Part shown: positions 16,361-24,766 of the stretch, in pieces
Position numbering within the stretch: the first letter of the stretch is position 1
How the letters are laid out: the number at the start of each line of letters is the position of its first letter
Assembly: GCF_900102745.1 (NCBI RefSeq)
Contig: NZ_FMZF01000009.1
Coordinates: forward strand, 60,135 to 124,134
Direction of reading: 5' to 3'
Length of the DNA stretch: 64,000 bases
DNA from: Geodermatophilus telluris
Lineage (GTDB): Bacteria > Actinomycetota > Actinomycetes > Mycobacteriales > Geodermatophilaceae
Notes under the pieces: generated by a model
Databases searched by the model: none
Seen by the model: only the letters and a program-made list of their open reading frames with translations
Told to the model about the DNA's origin: nothing
Translations under genes and position numbers: made by a program

Positions 16361-16624
16361 TCAGGCGGTGCGCCGCAGCGGGGTCACCGGCTCGTCGTCG
16401 TCGAGCAGCGGACGGGCGGCCGGGTGCTCGACCAGGGCGAGCACCCGCCCGGACATGAACCGCGCGGTGCGCACGGCCGTGCCGCCGCGGGTGGTCTCGG
16501 TGACCTCCACGACGCCGCGGCCGTGGGTCACGTCCACCCGGCGGCCGGCGCGGGTGGCCTCGATCTCGTAGGTGCGGGTGTCGCCACCGGCGTCGATGAC
16601 GACCTCGACACGGTCACCCTTCAC
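16361..16624 (-). CDS. Small hypothetical protein, 87 residues
   Basis: No family recognised. The GTG start is preceded by GAGGAGG at good spacing, which supports a real gene. The predicted fold is mainly beta, with alternating hydrophobic and charged residues (RVEVVIDAGGDTRTYEIEAT), and the C-terminus is Asp- and Arg-rich. It is soluble, without signal peptide or cysteines. Codon use matches the neighbours. Confidence 0.7.
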   Translation of the reverse strand: MKGDRVEVVIDAGGDTRTYEIEATRAGRRVDVTHGRGVVEVTETTRGGTAVRTARFMSGRVLALVEHPAARPLLDDDEPVTPLRRTA

Positions 16625-16709
16625 GGGGTCCTCCTCGGGTCTCGCCGGGCGCGTCGCCCGACGTGTGGACAACGTCCCGCAGACCCCTGACATTCCGGGA
16701 AGACGCAGG

Positions 16710-18053
16710 TCAGTCCGTGGGTCCGCGCCGTCCGGGCCAGTGCGGGTGCAGCGCCCGCACCGAGGCCAGCGCGGCCCTCCGGTCGTGCGCGCGCTTGCGG
16801 GCGCGGCTGGTCCGCGGCGGCCGCGGCTCCTCCCGCAGCAGCGCGTCGAGCCAGTGGCCGCGCGGGTCGACGTCGACCAGCAGCGCCTTGACCAGCAGGG
16901 TGAGCGGGATGGCCAGCAGCGCGCCGAGCGCCCCGAGCACCCAGCCCCAGAACAGCAGCGCGAGGAACGTGACCGTCATCGACAGGCCCACCGAGTCGCC
17001 CACGAAGCGCGGCTGGACGAGCGTCTGGACGACGAAGTTGAGCAGCGAGTAGACGACGATGACGACCCAGAACTCGGTCCAGCCGCCGTCGAGGAGGCCG
17101 AGCAGCGCCGGCGGGATGACCCCGAGGACGAACCCGATGTTGGGCACGTAGTTGGTGATGAACGACAGCAGCCCCCACAGCAGGGGCATCGGCACGCCGA
17201 GGATCTCCAGGGCGATGGTGTCGCCGACGGCGACGATCGCGCCGAAGACGGTGCTCACCAGCAGGTAGCTGCGGGTGCCGCGGGCGAACAGGCCCAGCGC
17301 GATCGGCAGGTGCGGGCGCTCCTCGGCGACCAGCGCCAGCCGCCGCCCGAAGCCGCCGGACTCGATGGCGAGGAAGACCATCGCCGACAGCAGCAGCACC
17401 AGCGTGGTGGCGGTGTCGGTGACGCGGGCCAGCAGGCCCGTGGCCAGGCCCACGAGCTGGCCGTAGTCGAAACGGTCGACCAGCTCGGCGATCTGCGCCG
17501 AGGACATGCCGGCCTCGTCCAGCCGCCGCACGGCGTCGTCGAGCAGGACCTGGAACTGCGGCGCGTAGTCGGGCAGCAGGAGGGCGAACTGGGCGATCGC
17601 CACGACCAGCAGCGACCCGAGGCCCAGCAGCACCCCCCACACGAGCACCAGCAGCACCGCCGCGCTCAGCCAGCGGGGCACGTGGTGGCGCAGCAGCCAG
17701 CGCTGCACGGGCATGAGCGCGATGACGACGACCAGCGCCAGCAGCACCGGCGCCAGCAGCCAGGCGATCTCCCGGACGCCGGCCACCGCGATGGTCGCCG
17801 CGGCCCCGCCGACCAGGAGCACCAGCCAGCGCGGCAGCACCGAGGACCCGCCCGGCGGGACGGGCGGCTCGGCGGTGTCCAGCGCGTCGGCGCCGAGCAC
17901 GTCGACGGCGCTGCTGGTGCCCGGCGCGGTGCCGGGCTGCACGGCGGCGACGACGGCGGCCTGCAGGTCGGTGGCGTCGGGCGGCGTCAGCCGGGTCGCC
18001 CCGCCGTCGGCGCGGTCGCCGCCCGGGGGCGGCAGGTGCTGCTGCGCGGCCAT
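16710..18053 (-). CDS. AI-2E family permease (PF01594)
   Basis: A 447-residue membrane protein with an about 90-residue hydrophilic N-terminus, then about eight membrane helices. It has the family's large periplasmic-facing helical segment (about residues 170-225) and the conserved SFITNYVPNIGFVLGVIPPALLG region. The family name comes from the E. coli AI-2 exporter, but members export varied substrates or act as Na+/H+ antiporters, so no quorum-sensing role is implied. The ATG has GGAGGA 13 bases upstream. A second family member is encoded at 23.3 kb. Confidence 0.85.
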   Translation of the reverse strand: MAAQQHLPPPGGDRADGGATRLTPPDATDLQAAVVAAVQPGTAPGTSSAVDVLGADALDTAEPPVPPGGSSVLPRWLVLLVGGAAATIAVAGVREIAWLLAPVLLALVVVIALMPVQRWLLRHHVPRWLSAAVLLVLVWGVLLGLGSLLVVAIAQFALLLPDYAPQFQVLLDDAVRRLDEAGMSSAQIAELVDRFDYGQLVGLATGLLARVTDTATTLVLLLSAMVFLAIESGGFGRRLALVAEERPHLPIALGLFARGTRSYLLVSTVFGAIVAVGDTIALEILGVPMPLLWGLLSFITNYVPNIGFVLGVIPPALLGLLDGGWTEFWVVIVVYSLLNFVVQTLVQPRFVGDSVGLSMTVTFLALLFWGWVLGALGALLAIPLTLLVKALLVDVDPRGHWLDALLREEPRPPRTSRARKRAHDRRAALASVRALHPHWPGRRGPTD

Positions 18054-18303
18054 GGTCTGGGTGCGTCCTCCTCCGCCGCCGCCGTGGGGCACCAGCCTGA
18101 CACGCGCGGGGCCCGTCCGGGGGGAGGCGTCAGCGGGGCGGCCGCGGCAGGAGCGCCGACGTCTCCGGCAGCTCGGAGGAGACCGCCGTCCCGCGGGCGC
18201 CGAGGCCGCCGGCGTCGGGGTCGGCGCTCCGCGCCAGCAGCGCGGCCACCGTGCCGGGGTGGGTGTCAGGCGGCGAGGACGGTCAGGGGATCGCCCGGCT
18301 CGC
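18054..18303. other. Intergenic region, no convincing gene
   Basis: A 250-bp GC-rich gap between the AI-2E permease start and the hydrolase stop. A 39-codon GTG frame (18130-18249, minus) exists but has no ribosome site or recognisable sequence. The gap should hold the permease promoter, which I cannot place. Confidence 0.5.
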
Positions 18304-19071
18304 TCACGACGCGGCACCCCCGGCCCGGTCCACCAGCGCGAGCAGCCGGTCCCAGGCGTCCCGGCAGGCGTCCTCCCACTCCGGCGCCGCGCGGTCGAAG
18401 AAGGAGTGCGGCGCCCCGTCGTAGACGGCGGTCTCGACGTCGGCCCCGGCGGCGCGCATCGTCCCGGCGAGCGCGAGCTGGTCCTCCACGGGCGTCGCGG
18501 CGTCGGCACCGGCGATGAGCATCAGCGTCGGACGGCGGGCGCGGGAGGCGGCGTCGCCGACCATGACCGGCCGGCCGTAGAAGCCCGCGCACGCGGCGAC
18601 GTCGAGGTCCCCGCCCGACTGCCGCCACGAGTGGCTGCCGCCGAAGCAGAACCCGACGGTCACCACCGGCAGGTCCGGCCGGGTGCGGCGGCGCAGCTCG
18701 GCGACCGCCGCGGTGAGGTCGGCGTCGATGCCCCCGGGGGTGGTCTGCGGGACGTGCGTCTGCCAGTCGAAGTCGCCGTCGCGGGTGCCGCCGTCGGCCA
18801 GGCCCGCCGTGCGGCCGAACCAGTCGATCGCCAGGGCCGGGACGCCGGCCTCGGCGAACCGCTCGGCCAGCGCGACGTAGTAGGGGTGCAGGCCGCGGAT
18901 GTCGGGCAGGACGACGACGCCGGCGGTCGCGGCGGCGGGGTCGGCCGGCCCCGCGAACGCGGCCGAGGACCGGGTGCCGTCGGCCGCCGTCAGGACGAAC
19001 AGGTCGGTCGGGCCGACCTCCCCGCCGGCGCGGGGCGGGGCGGGCGGGCGGCTGCTGGGGTCGTGGCACAC
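18304..19071 (-). CDS. Dienelactone hydrolase family protein
   Basis: A 255-residue alpha/beta hydrolase. The nucleophile elbow is GFCFGG with cysteine in place of serine, the hallmark of dienelactone hydrolases. The other triad residues fit the Asp in AGADAATP and the His in GAPHSFFDR. LPDIRGLHPYYVALAERFAEAG is the typical N-terminal strand-turn. The GTG start leaves a proline-rich lead of about 30 residues, and a GGGGAGG inside it points to no start codon. No chloro-aromatic degradation genes adjoin it, so a general esterase role is likely. Confidence 0.85.
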   Translation of the reverse strand: MCHDPSSRPPAPPRAGGEVGPTDLFVLTAADGTRSSAAFAGPADPAAATAGVVVLPDIRGLHPYYVALAERFAEAGVPALAIDWFGRTAGLADGGTRDGDFDWQTHVPQTTPGGIDADLTAAVAELRRRTRPDLPVVTVGFCFGGSHSWRQSGGDLDVAACAGFYGRPVMVGDAASRARRPTLMLIAGADAATPVEDQLALAGTMRAAGADVETAVYDGAPHSFFDRAAPEWEDACRDAWDRLLALVDRAGGAAS

Positions 19072-19105
19072 GGCGACGTTGCTACCAGCCGCCGCGCCCG
19101 GCCGC

Positions 19106-19645
19106 TCAGTGGCCGCCGGTGCGCTCGGCCGCCGCGGGCCGGCCGCCGAAGGTCGCCGCGGCGACGTCGCGGCGGGCGTCGGTGAGCCACTCGTACTGCC
19201 GGTGCGCCTGGTCGATGAGCCGGTCGAACTCCGCCCGGTCGATGCGCTCGTCGACCTCGGCGAGGATGCGCAGCGTCTCGAACCCGCTGCGCTTGCCGCG
19301 CACCGCCGAGGCGAGGAACTCGAACTCGACGAGGTCCGACAGCGGGGACCGCGACAGCAGCCGCCCGTTGAGCTTGGCCCGGGTGACCTTCTCGGCCACC
19401 CACACGCCCAGCTGCTTGTACTGGCGCACCGGGATGCCCAGCGCCGCGGAGACCGCCAGTAGAGAGGCCTTCTCGTCGCGCAGCTCGGCGAGCAGCTGCT
19501 GCAGCGGGGCCTCCCAGCGGGAGCCGGCGTGCACGCGGAGCATCCGGCAGACCAGCTCGATGCCACCGGTGGCCGCCGCCAGGTGGTCGTTGACGTAGAC
19601 GCCGAGCAGCTCGGCGTTCCGCTGGGGGTGGGCGGGTGCGCTCAT
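19106..19645 (-). CDS. Conserved helical hypothetical protein
   Basis: A 179-residue protein, predicted almost wholly alpha-helical and soluble, with the look of a ferritin-like four-helix bundle (LLGVYVNDHLAAATGGIELVC at the N-terminus, ELRDEKASLLAVSAALG, then a Lys/Arg-rich stretch). I see no metal-binding ExxH set, so catalysis is not supported. The ATG follows GGAGGTCCCCC and overlaps the stop of the upstream SatD-like gene by four bases (ATGA), so the two are translationally coupled. The role is unknown. Confidence 0.75.
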   Translation of the reverse strand: MSAPAHPQRNAELLGVYVNDHLAAATGGIELVCRMLRVHAGSRWEAPLQQLLAELRDEKASLLAVSAALGIPVRQYKQLGVWVAEKVTRAKLNGRLLSRSPLSDLVEFEFLASAVRGKRSGFETLRILAEVDERIDRAEFDRLIDQAHRQYEWLTDARRDVAAATFGGRPAAAERTGGH

Positions 19646-20238
19646 GGGGGACCTCCGGAGGACGGCGTCGTCCCATTCTCCGGGGTGCGGTGATCACCGC
19701 GCGCGCCGGCCCGGTCGCCGGCCGCGCGGGCCAGCAGCCGGACGGCGGTGGGCCGCAGCTCCTGCTCCAGGTCCCACAGCCCCGCGGCCAGCCGCTGGGC
19801 CACCGCCTGCCGGGACACGCCCAGCTCGGCGGCCGCGGCGGCGCGGGTGCGCCCGGCCGCGACGAGGTCCACGGCGGCCCAGGCCGGTGCGGTGCGCCGG
19901 GCGAGCAGCACGGCCAGCGCGGTGAGCACCGCCTGCGCGTCGGCGGCGGCGGCCGGGTCGGGCCCGCGGACGGCGAGCCGGGCCGGGCGGCGCGCGCCCG
20001 CGGCCAGGGCCCGGCGCGCGGCGAGCAGCACGTCGGCGTCGCCGGCCGGGTCCGGCACCGCACCGACGCCGATCCGCCACCCGCCCTGCCGCGCCAGCGC
20101 GAGGACGGCGTCGACCGCGCGGGCCGCGTCACCGAGCAGCGCCGTCCACCCCTCCCCCGCCGGAGCGGTGGCCAGCCCCGCGGGCGGCGGCCGCGGGGGT
20201 CCACCCGGCGCCCGGGGGACGGCGGCGAGCGCGAGCAC
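19642..20238 (-). CDS. SatD-like helix-turn-helix protein
   Basis: A 198-residue protein. The C-terminal half has a helix-turn-helix, AAAELGVSRQAVAQRLAAG, at about residues 135-155. The N-terminal part (GWTALLGDAARAVDAVLALARQGGWRIGVG) resembles the SatD family of putative DNA-binding proteins. The GTG start is the only usable one in the frame, and the expected N-terminal strand of SatD proteins is short here, so the 5' end could be damaged by the adjacent accessory island. It leads a minus-strand run into the helical protein and hydrolase genes. Confidence 0.6.
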   Translation of the reverse strand: MLALAAVPRAPGGPPRPPPAGLATAPAGEGWTALLGDAARAVDAVLALARQGGWRIGVGAVPDPAGDADVLLAARRALAAGARRPARLAVRGPDPAAAADAQAVLTALAVLLARRTAPAWAAVDLVAAGRTRAAAAAELGVSRQAVAQRLAAGLWDLEQELRPTAVRLLARAAGDRAGARGDHRTPENGTTPSSGGPP

Positions 20239-20489
20239 GTGCGCAGCGTCGTCCCGGGGCGGCCGCCGGGCAAGCTCCTGGCCTTGCCCGGCGCGTCAGC
20301 CGGCGGCGAGCTCCGGCGGGAAACCGCCGGTGGCCACCGGGCCGCCTCGCCCTCGCGGGCCACCGCGAGGACGCCACGACGGGAGCTCCCCAGGAACGGC
20401 TTGAGCCGCGCGCTGGTCCCCCGCGAGACCGACGCCTCGAGGCGAGATGTCGATCGAACCGGGGCAGTCCCCACCCGACAACTCGTCGA
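20239..20489. other. Left edge of accessory island, no gene
   Basis: No frame gives a recognisable protein. The text changes from strongly GC3-biased coding to mixed sequence here. It contains GGGCAAG...CTTGCCC dyads near 20258-20290. I found no clear integrase, tRNA end or attachment repeat. Confidence 0.4.
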
Positions 20490-21090
20490 GCCGACGCTCG
20501 ACACGGTGCAGCGCGGTGGTGGAAGGACGCCGCCACCGACGAGACGGTCATCGTCATCCTGCAGGACGTTCCGTGGCTCGGCGCCGCGCCCGCCGGTGGC
20601 AACGGCTGCTCCGGCTACACCACGAGGAGCACTCCACGCGGCGCCGTTCGACGACAACGCGTCGTGGACGGGCACCGGCTGGACCGTCAGTCCCGATCCG
20701 GCGTCGCCGTCCACGACGGTGGCGCAGCGGTACGGGCGGGTCGAAGGCGCCGACGACGGCAGCCAGGGTGCGTGACTCTCGCCGATCGTGGCCCGGACGA
20801 CACGGAGCGCGTCACGTCGACCGAGACGGACACCACGACAGTGATCCTCGGCACCCCACCGGGCTCACTGCCACCGCCGCCTCGTCCACGCCGAACGGGC
20901 CTCGATCGCGTCGATCGACCCGACGTGGGACGCGGCCGGTGGCGCCACCTCCTAGGACACGGAACCGGACGGCGTCGTCCTGGCGACCCGCCTCACGACC
21001 TGGCTACACAGACACTCAGTGCAATTCGTCGACTACGCAACGCTACGATGGCGCGAGCACAGCAAGCCTGACCGTCAACCACAAAGAGAG
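20490..21090 (+). pseudogene. Decayed phage-tail-like gene
   Basis: Protein-like fragments appear one after another in different plus-strand frames: a piece containing DETVIVILQDVPWLGAAPAG, then ASWTGTGWTVSPDP...YGRVEGADDGS, then VTLADRGPDDTERVTSTE, then ASIASIDPTWDAAGGATS (followed by an internal stop), then YDGASTASLTVNHKES. Order and wording resemble the beta-rich repeats of actinophage minor tail proteins. No single frame stays open, so the gene seems broken by several frameshifts. It lies just upstream of an intact tail-type gene on the same strand. Boundaries are approximate. Confidence 0.4.
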
Positions 21091-21094
21091 CACC

Positions 21095-21433
21095 GTGCCG
21101 CTTACCACCGCTGGCCTCGACGCCGCTGTCGACGGGATCGCCGCCGTCAACACCCGCACCAGCCTCCACATCGCCGACCCCAGCAGCCCCGACGCGGACG
21201 AGGTGGTCGCCACCGGCTACTCCGACACCACCTGGGCGGCGGCGTTCAACGGGTCCCGTGCCGAGTCGCAGGTGTCCGCCGCCCTCCCCGGCAGCACCAC
21301 CGTCGAACACGGGGGCGTCTTCTCCGCGGACAGCGATGGCACGCCGGCCTGCGGCAGCCCCCTCGGTGCGGCGGAGACTGCCGGCTCGGCCGGCACCGTG
21401 CAGCACGCCTCGACGATCACCGTCACCCACTGA
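21095..21433 (+). CDS. Phage tail-type protein
   Basis: A 112-residue protein whose start (VPLTTAGLDAAVDGIAAVNT, then SLHIADPSSPDADEV) follows the pattern of small actinophage tail-appendage proteins, where LTTAGKNAALDGL...SLHTADPG is typical. The middle and end (TWAAAFNGSRAES, GSTTVEHGGVFSADS, AGTVQHASTITVTH) match the usual beta-strand progression. The GTG has a GAGAG six to ten bases upstream. It sits two bases before the next gene. With the broken gene upstream it points to a prophage or phage-derived remnant; no capsid, portal or terminase gene is present. Confidence 0.7.
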   Translation: MPLTTAGLDAAVDGIAAVNTRTSLHIADPSSPDADEVVATGYSDTTWAAAFNGSRAESQVSAALPGSTTVEHGGVFSADSDGTPACGSPLGAAETAGSAGTVQHASTITVTH

Positions 21434-21435
21434 CC

Positions 21436-22956
21436 GTGGCCGGCTCCCGCACGCCTGTGATCTCGGCTGCCGCAGCGGCGGTGGTCGCCGCCGGGCTGCT
21501 GCTCGCGCCGCCCGCCGCGGCCATTGACTCCCTCACGGTCGGCGCCGCCGCCGACACGTTCCTCAACGCCGCTCAGCCCACCTCCACCGCCGGTGGCGCG
21601 GCGGGCAGCGCCCGTGTCGACGATCAACCCAAGATCGGCCTGTTCCGTTTCGACGTCACCGGCATCCCCACCGGGGCGCCGGTCACGTCGGCGACGCTGA
21701 CCTTGCGCGGGGTTGGCAGCCAGCCCACCACCCTCGTCGAGCTCCGCGCCGTCAGCGGCCAGTGGAACGAGACCAGCAGCTACGCCTCCCGCCCCGTCCT
21801 CGGCGCGGTCCTCGACACCGCCACCATCGGCGCCAACGGGTACGCCACGTTCACCGTTCCGGTCACCAGTAACGGGCCCGTGTCGGTGGCCGTCACGCGC
21901 GCCGCCGCCGGCAACGACAACCTCATCGCTACCCGCGAGAACACGTCGGCGGTGTCCCGCCCGAAGCTCACCGTCGACTACGGCAGCACCCTCGTGACTC
22001 CGGAGTCGCAGCGGCCGGGCGCGCCCTTCATCCCCTACACCGAGGACTCGTTCTTCCGCGAGGCGCTGCCCACCAGCGGCGTGCCGATCGCCGCCAACTC
22101 GGCCACCGGTATCGCTTACGCGCAGCAGCACGACCCCTACGACTACCCGCGCATCCGCGGTGTCCAGGGCAACCCGTGGGGACAGCCCTACGTACTCAGC
22201 GACTGCGACGACCCCGTGTGGCGCGTCAAGATCCGCACCGATGGGGAACACCTGTACGGCTTCGGGCAAGGCAACGGCTGGCTCGGCACCCAGGGCTTCC
22301 ATGCCCCGGCCAGCTTCGTCGACCGGTTCACCGGCACCAGCGACAGCCCGTTCACCGTCATCGACACCTGCGGCTCCACCGCGATGCCCGGCGGGTTCAC
22401 CGTGTGGGGCTTTCGCGCCATGAAGGGCACGGAACCCGGCACCGTGCTCGTCGCGCAGGCCCTGGCCATGGACGCCACCAGCAACGGCCTCGACCGACGC
22501 AACCCGCTGTCCAACGGGCCCGCGAACAACGGCTCCCGCGGCAACATCCTCGGATCCGAGGTCATCCGGGACGACCTGCTCGCCTACGCCCAGCAGGGCG
22601 GCAACGACGGCACCCTCGGCCACGTCCTCGAGATGTTCTGGCTGGAGACGAACACCACCGCCGGGCACGTGCACCCGATGGTCGGCCACGAGGCGGACAA
22701 GACCGGATACGGCGCTGAGGGCATCCGCATCCGCGTCAAGGAGTCGTGGGTGCCCACGGATGCGTGCACTGGCCCCGGTCTGGTCATCGCCCGCACCCTG
22801 CAGCGGTACGGGGCTGTCATCGGCGACAACTCCGGTTCCGGGTCGGCGATCAAGGCCGAGCAGGGTTCCACCTACCCCGGCCTGACGCAGGACGCCCTTG
22901 CCTCCTGCGTCACCTGGGGGGACATGGAGTTCGTGCAGCCCGGTTACCAGCCCTGA
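21436..22956 (+). CDS. Secreted DNRLRE-domain protein with unknown C-terminal domain
   Basis: A 506-residue protein with a clear export signal (hydrophobic stretch, cleavage after PPAAA at about residue 33). Residues about 35-185 form a DNRLRE/carbohydrate-binding-like beta-sandwich (AADTFLNAAQPTSTAGG at its start, LFRFDVTGIP). The remaining 320 residues begin FIPYTEDSFFR and contain GHVLEMFWLETN, HVHPMVGHEADKTG and GDNSGSGSAIKAEQ, a conserved actinobacterial extracellular domain I recognise by pattern but cannot assign a function. It is almost contiguous with the tail-type gene and ends before a strong hairpin. It may be a phage appendage enzyme or a wall-associated host protein. Confidence 0.75.
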   Translation: MAGSRTPVISAAAAAVVAAGLLLAPPAAAIDSLTVGAAADTFLNAAQPTSTAGGAAGSARVDDQPKIGLFRFDVTGIPTGAPVTSATLTLRGVGSQPTTLVELRAVSGQWNETSSYASRPVLGAVLDTATIGANGYATFTVPVTSNGPVSVAVTRAAAGNDNLIATRENTSAVSRPKLTVDYGSTLVTPESQRPGAPFIPYTEDSFFREALPTSGVPIAANSATGIAYAQQHDPYDYPRIRGVQGNPWGQPYVLSDCDDPVWRVKIRTDGEHLYGFGQGNGWLGTQGFHAPASFVDRFTGTSDSPFTVIDTCGSTAMPGGFTVWGFRAMKGTEPGTVLVAQALAMDATSNGLDRRNPLSNGPANNGSRGNILGSEVIRDDLLAYAQQGGNDGTLGHVLEMFWLETNTTAGHVHPMVGHEADKTGYGAEGIRIRVKESWVPTDACTGPGLVIARTLQRYGAVIGDNSGSGSAIKAEQGSTYPGLTQDALASCVTWGDMEFVQPGYQP

Positions 22957-23307
22957 CCGTTCCACTCGACGGGGGCTGCGACTCGCCGGAAGTACCCGTG
23001 TCGCCCACTACCGGCAACACCGACTGAACTGACCCGGGTCAGCCGGCCGGGCAGCCAACTCGGCACCCGCTCCACAACCACAGCGCCCCTCTCCTCATCC
23101 GTGGGGAGGGGCGCTGTCGGCTCATCCGGGGTCAGGAAGAGCGCCGTGGTGCGCAACAGGCGCGTCGCAAGACGCACCTCGAGCGCCTCGCGAGGCTGCG
23201 CAAGCGGCCGTTCGTCCGGGTCAGACGGTGTGGGCAGGTCCGTGAGGTCACCGTCGCACCCAGGGCCCGTCCGGTGCGCCCTGTGGATCCGTGGTGCGAT
23301 GGGGGCC
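22957..23307. other. Right edge of accessory island
   Basis: A 351-bp gap with a terminator hairpin at 23081-23116 and a short dyad (CCTCGCGAGG) near 23188. A minus-strand frame of about 121 codons crosses it but contains the hairpin and has no ribosome site. The remainder should hold the promoter of the second AI-2E permease. Confidence 0.5.
23081..23116. terminator. Hairpin terminator after the DNRLRE gene
   Basis: CAGCGCCCCTCTCC pairs with GGGGAGGGGCGCTG (14 bp with one G-T pair) around an 8-base loop, 125 bp after the stop codon. Confidence 0.7.
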
Positions 23308-24687
23308 ATGAGGTTCCGCCTGCCCGGACGCCGGGACGATGTCCCCGCCGCGCGGGCCGGCAGATCGTCCGCGGGGGACGGCGCCGGCTCCCGCGCGGTC
23401 GATCGGGGAGGTGCCGGGCGGGAGGGTGCCGGTCCCCACGAGCAGCCCACCCCGGCCCTCACCGGCGAGGGCGGCAGCGACGACCCGCGGACCGGGGACC
23501 ACACGGCGACGGTGGCGCCGGCACCGGGCTGGCGGCGCGGCGAGCGGGCCCGCGCCGCCACCCGCGCCCTGGCCATCGGCTCGGCGCAGCTGCTGCTCAT
23601 CGCCGCCGCGCTGGTGGTGGTCGGCTGGGTGCTCGGCAGGCTGTGGGTGGTCCTGCTGCCGATCATCCTCGGGCTGCTCTTCGCCACGGTGCTGTGGCCG
23701 CCCACCCGCTTCCTGCGCCGGCACGGCTGGCCGCCGGCGCTGGCCGCGGCGGTCGTGCTGCTGGCCTTCCTCGCCCTCATCGGCGGGGTGATCGCGATCA
23801 TCGCGCCGCAGGTGGCCGACCAGGTCACCGAGCTGGCCGACCAGGCGGCCGACGGCCTCGAGCAGGTCCAGCAGTGGCTGCAGGGCCCGCCGTTCGACAT
23901 CGACGAGGAGCAGATCGGCCAGTACGTCGACCAGGCCATCGACTCGGTGCAGTCCAACGCCTCCAACATCGCCGGCTACGCCGCCACCGGGGCCTCGGCC
24001 CTCGGCAACGGGCTGATCAACCTGGTCCTCGCGCTGGTGCTGGCGTTCTTCTTCATCAAGGACGGCCCGCGCTGGGTGCCCTGGCTCGCCGCGCAGACCG
24101 GGCCGCGGGCCGCGCCGCACGTCGCCGCGCTGTCGCAGAAGACCTGGTCGACGCTGTCGGAGTTCATCAAGCAGCAGGCCCTGGTCGGCTTCGTCGACGC
24201 CTTCTTCATCGGCCTGGGGCTGTGGATCCTCGACGTGCCGCTGGTGATCCCGCTGGCCGTGCTGACCTTCTTCGGCGCGTTCATCCCGATCATCGGTGCC
24301 TTCGTCGCCGGCGCCTTCGCGGTGCTCATCGCGCTGGTCGACGAGGGCTTCACCGTGGCGCTCATCGTCTTCGGCATCGTGCTGCTGGTGCAGCAGATCG
24401 AGGGCAACGTGCTGCAGCCGATCATCCAGGGCCGCGGGTTCAACCTGCACGCCGCGGTGGTCATCCTCGCCGTCACCGCCGGCAGCAGCCTGGCCGGGAT
24501 CATCGGGGCGTTCCTCGGCGTCCCGGTCGCCGCGCTGATCGCCGTCGTCTACCGGTACACCCGCGACGTCCTCGACGGCCGGCACCCGGAGGTGGCCGGC
24601 GACGGCACGCACGCCCGGGTCGCCGGTGACGACGACGGCGCGGTGCTCACCCGGGGACCGGCAGCGGCGGCTCCCCCGGCCGGCTGA
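23308..24687 (+). CDS. AI-2E family permease (second copy)
   Basis: A 459-residue membrane protein. An about 80-residue hydrophilic, low-complexity N-terminus precedes about eight helices. The family signature FFGAFIPIIGAFVAGAFAVLIAL and the late QQIEGNVLQPIIQGRGFNLHAAVV block are present, a closer fit to the family consensus than the copy at 16.7 kb. The start is either this ATG or another three codons upstream; GGGGG lies close before the second. The transported substrate is unknown. It is the first gene after the accessory island. Confidence 0.85.
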   Translation: MRFRLPGRRDDVPAARAGRSSAGDGAGSRAVDRGGAGREGAGPHEQPTPALTGEGGSDDPRTGDHTATVAPAPGWRRGERARAATRALAIGSAQLLLIAAALVVVGWVLGRLWVVLLPIILGLLFATVLWPPTRFLRRHGWPPALAAAVVLLAFLALIGGVIAIIAPQVADQVTELADQAADGLEQVQQWLQGPPFDIDEEQIGQYVDQAIDSVQSNASNIAGYAATGASALGNGLINLVLALVLAFFFIKDGPRWVPWLAAQTGPRAAPHVAALSQKTWSTLSEFIKQQALVGFVDAFFIGLGLWILDVPLVIPLAVLTFFGAFIPIIGAFVAGAFAVLIALVDEGFTVALIVFGIVLLVQQIEGNVLQPIIQGRGFNLHAAVVILAVTAGSSLAGIIGAFLGVPVAALIAVVYRYTRDVLDGRHPEVAGDGTHARVAGDDDGAVLTRGPAAAAPPAG

Positions 24688-24766
24688 GCCGGGAATGCCG
24701 GGGTCCCCGGCGCCGCTGAGGGGAGAGACGCCGGACACGGCGACGTGACGAGCAGGAGGTGCCCCC

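Noticed and set aside
16710..18053. A quorum-sensing role for the two AI-2E family proteins.
   Set aside because: The family name is historical; no luxS or lsr gene is in the window and many members have other functions.
18130..18249. A 39-codon minus-strand frame starting with GTG.
   Set aside because: No ribosome site, no recognisable sequence; such frames are expected by chance at this GC content.
20447..21094. An upstream extension of the tail-type gene to an ATG at 20447.
   Set aside because: The extension is arginine-rich nonsense, a sign of a shadow frame; the GTG at 21095 fits the family start and has a ribosome-site-like GAGAG.
22944..23309. A minus-strand frame of about 121 codons between the island and the AI-2E gene with fairly protein-like composition.
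   Set aside because: It contains the terminator hairpin, has no ribosome site, overlaps the DNRLRE gene end and matches no family I know.
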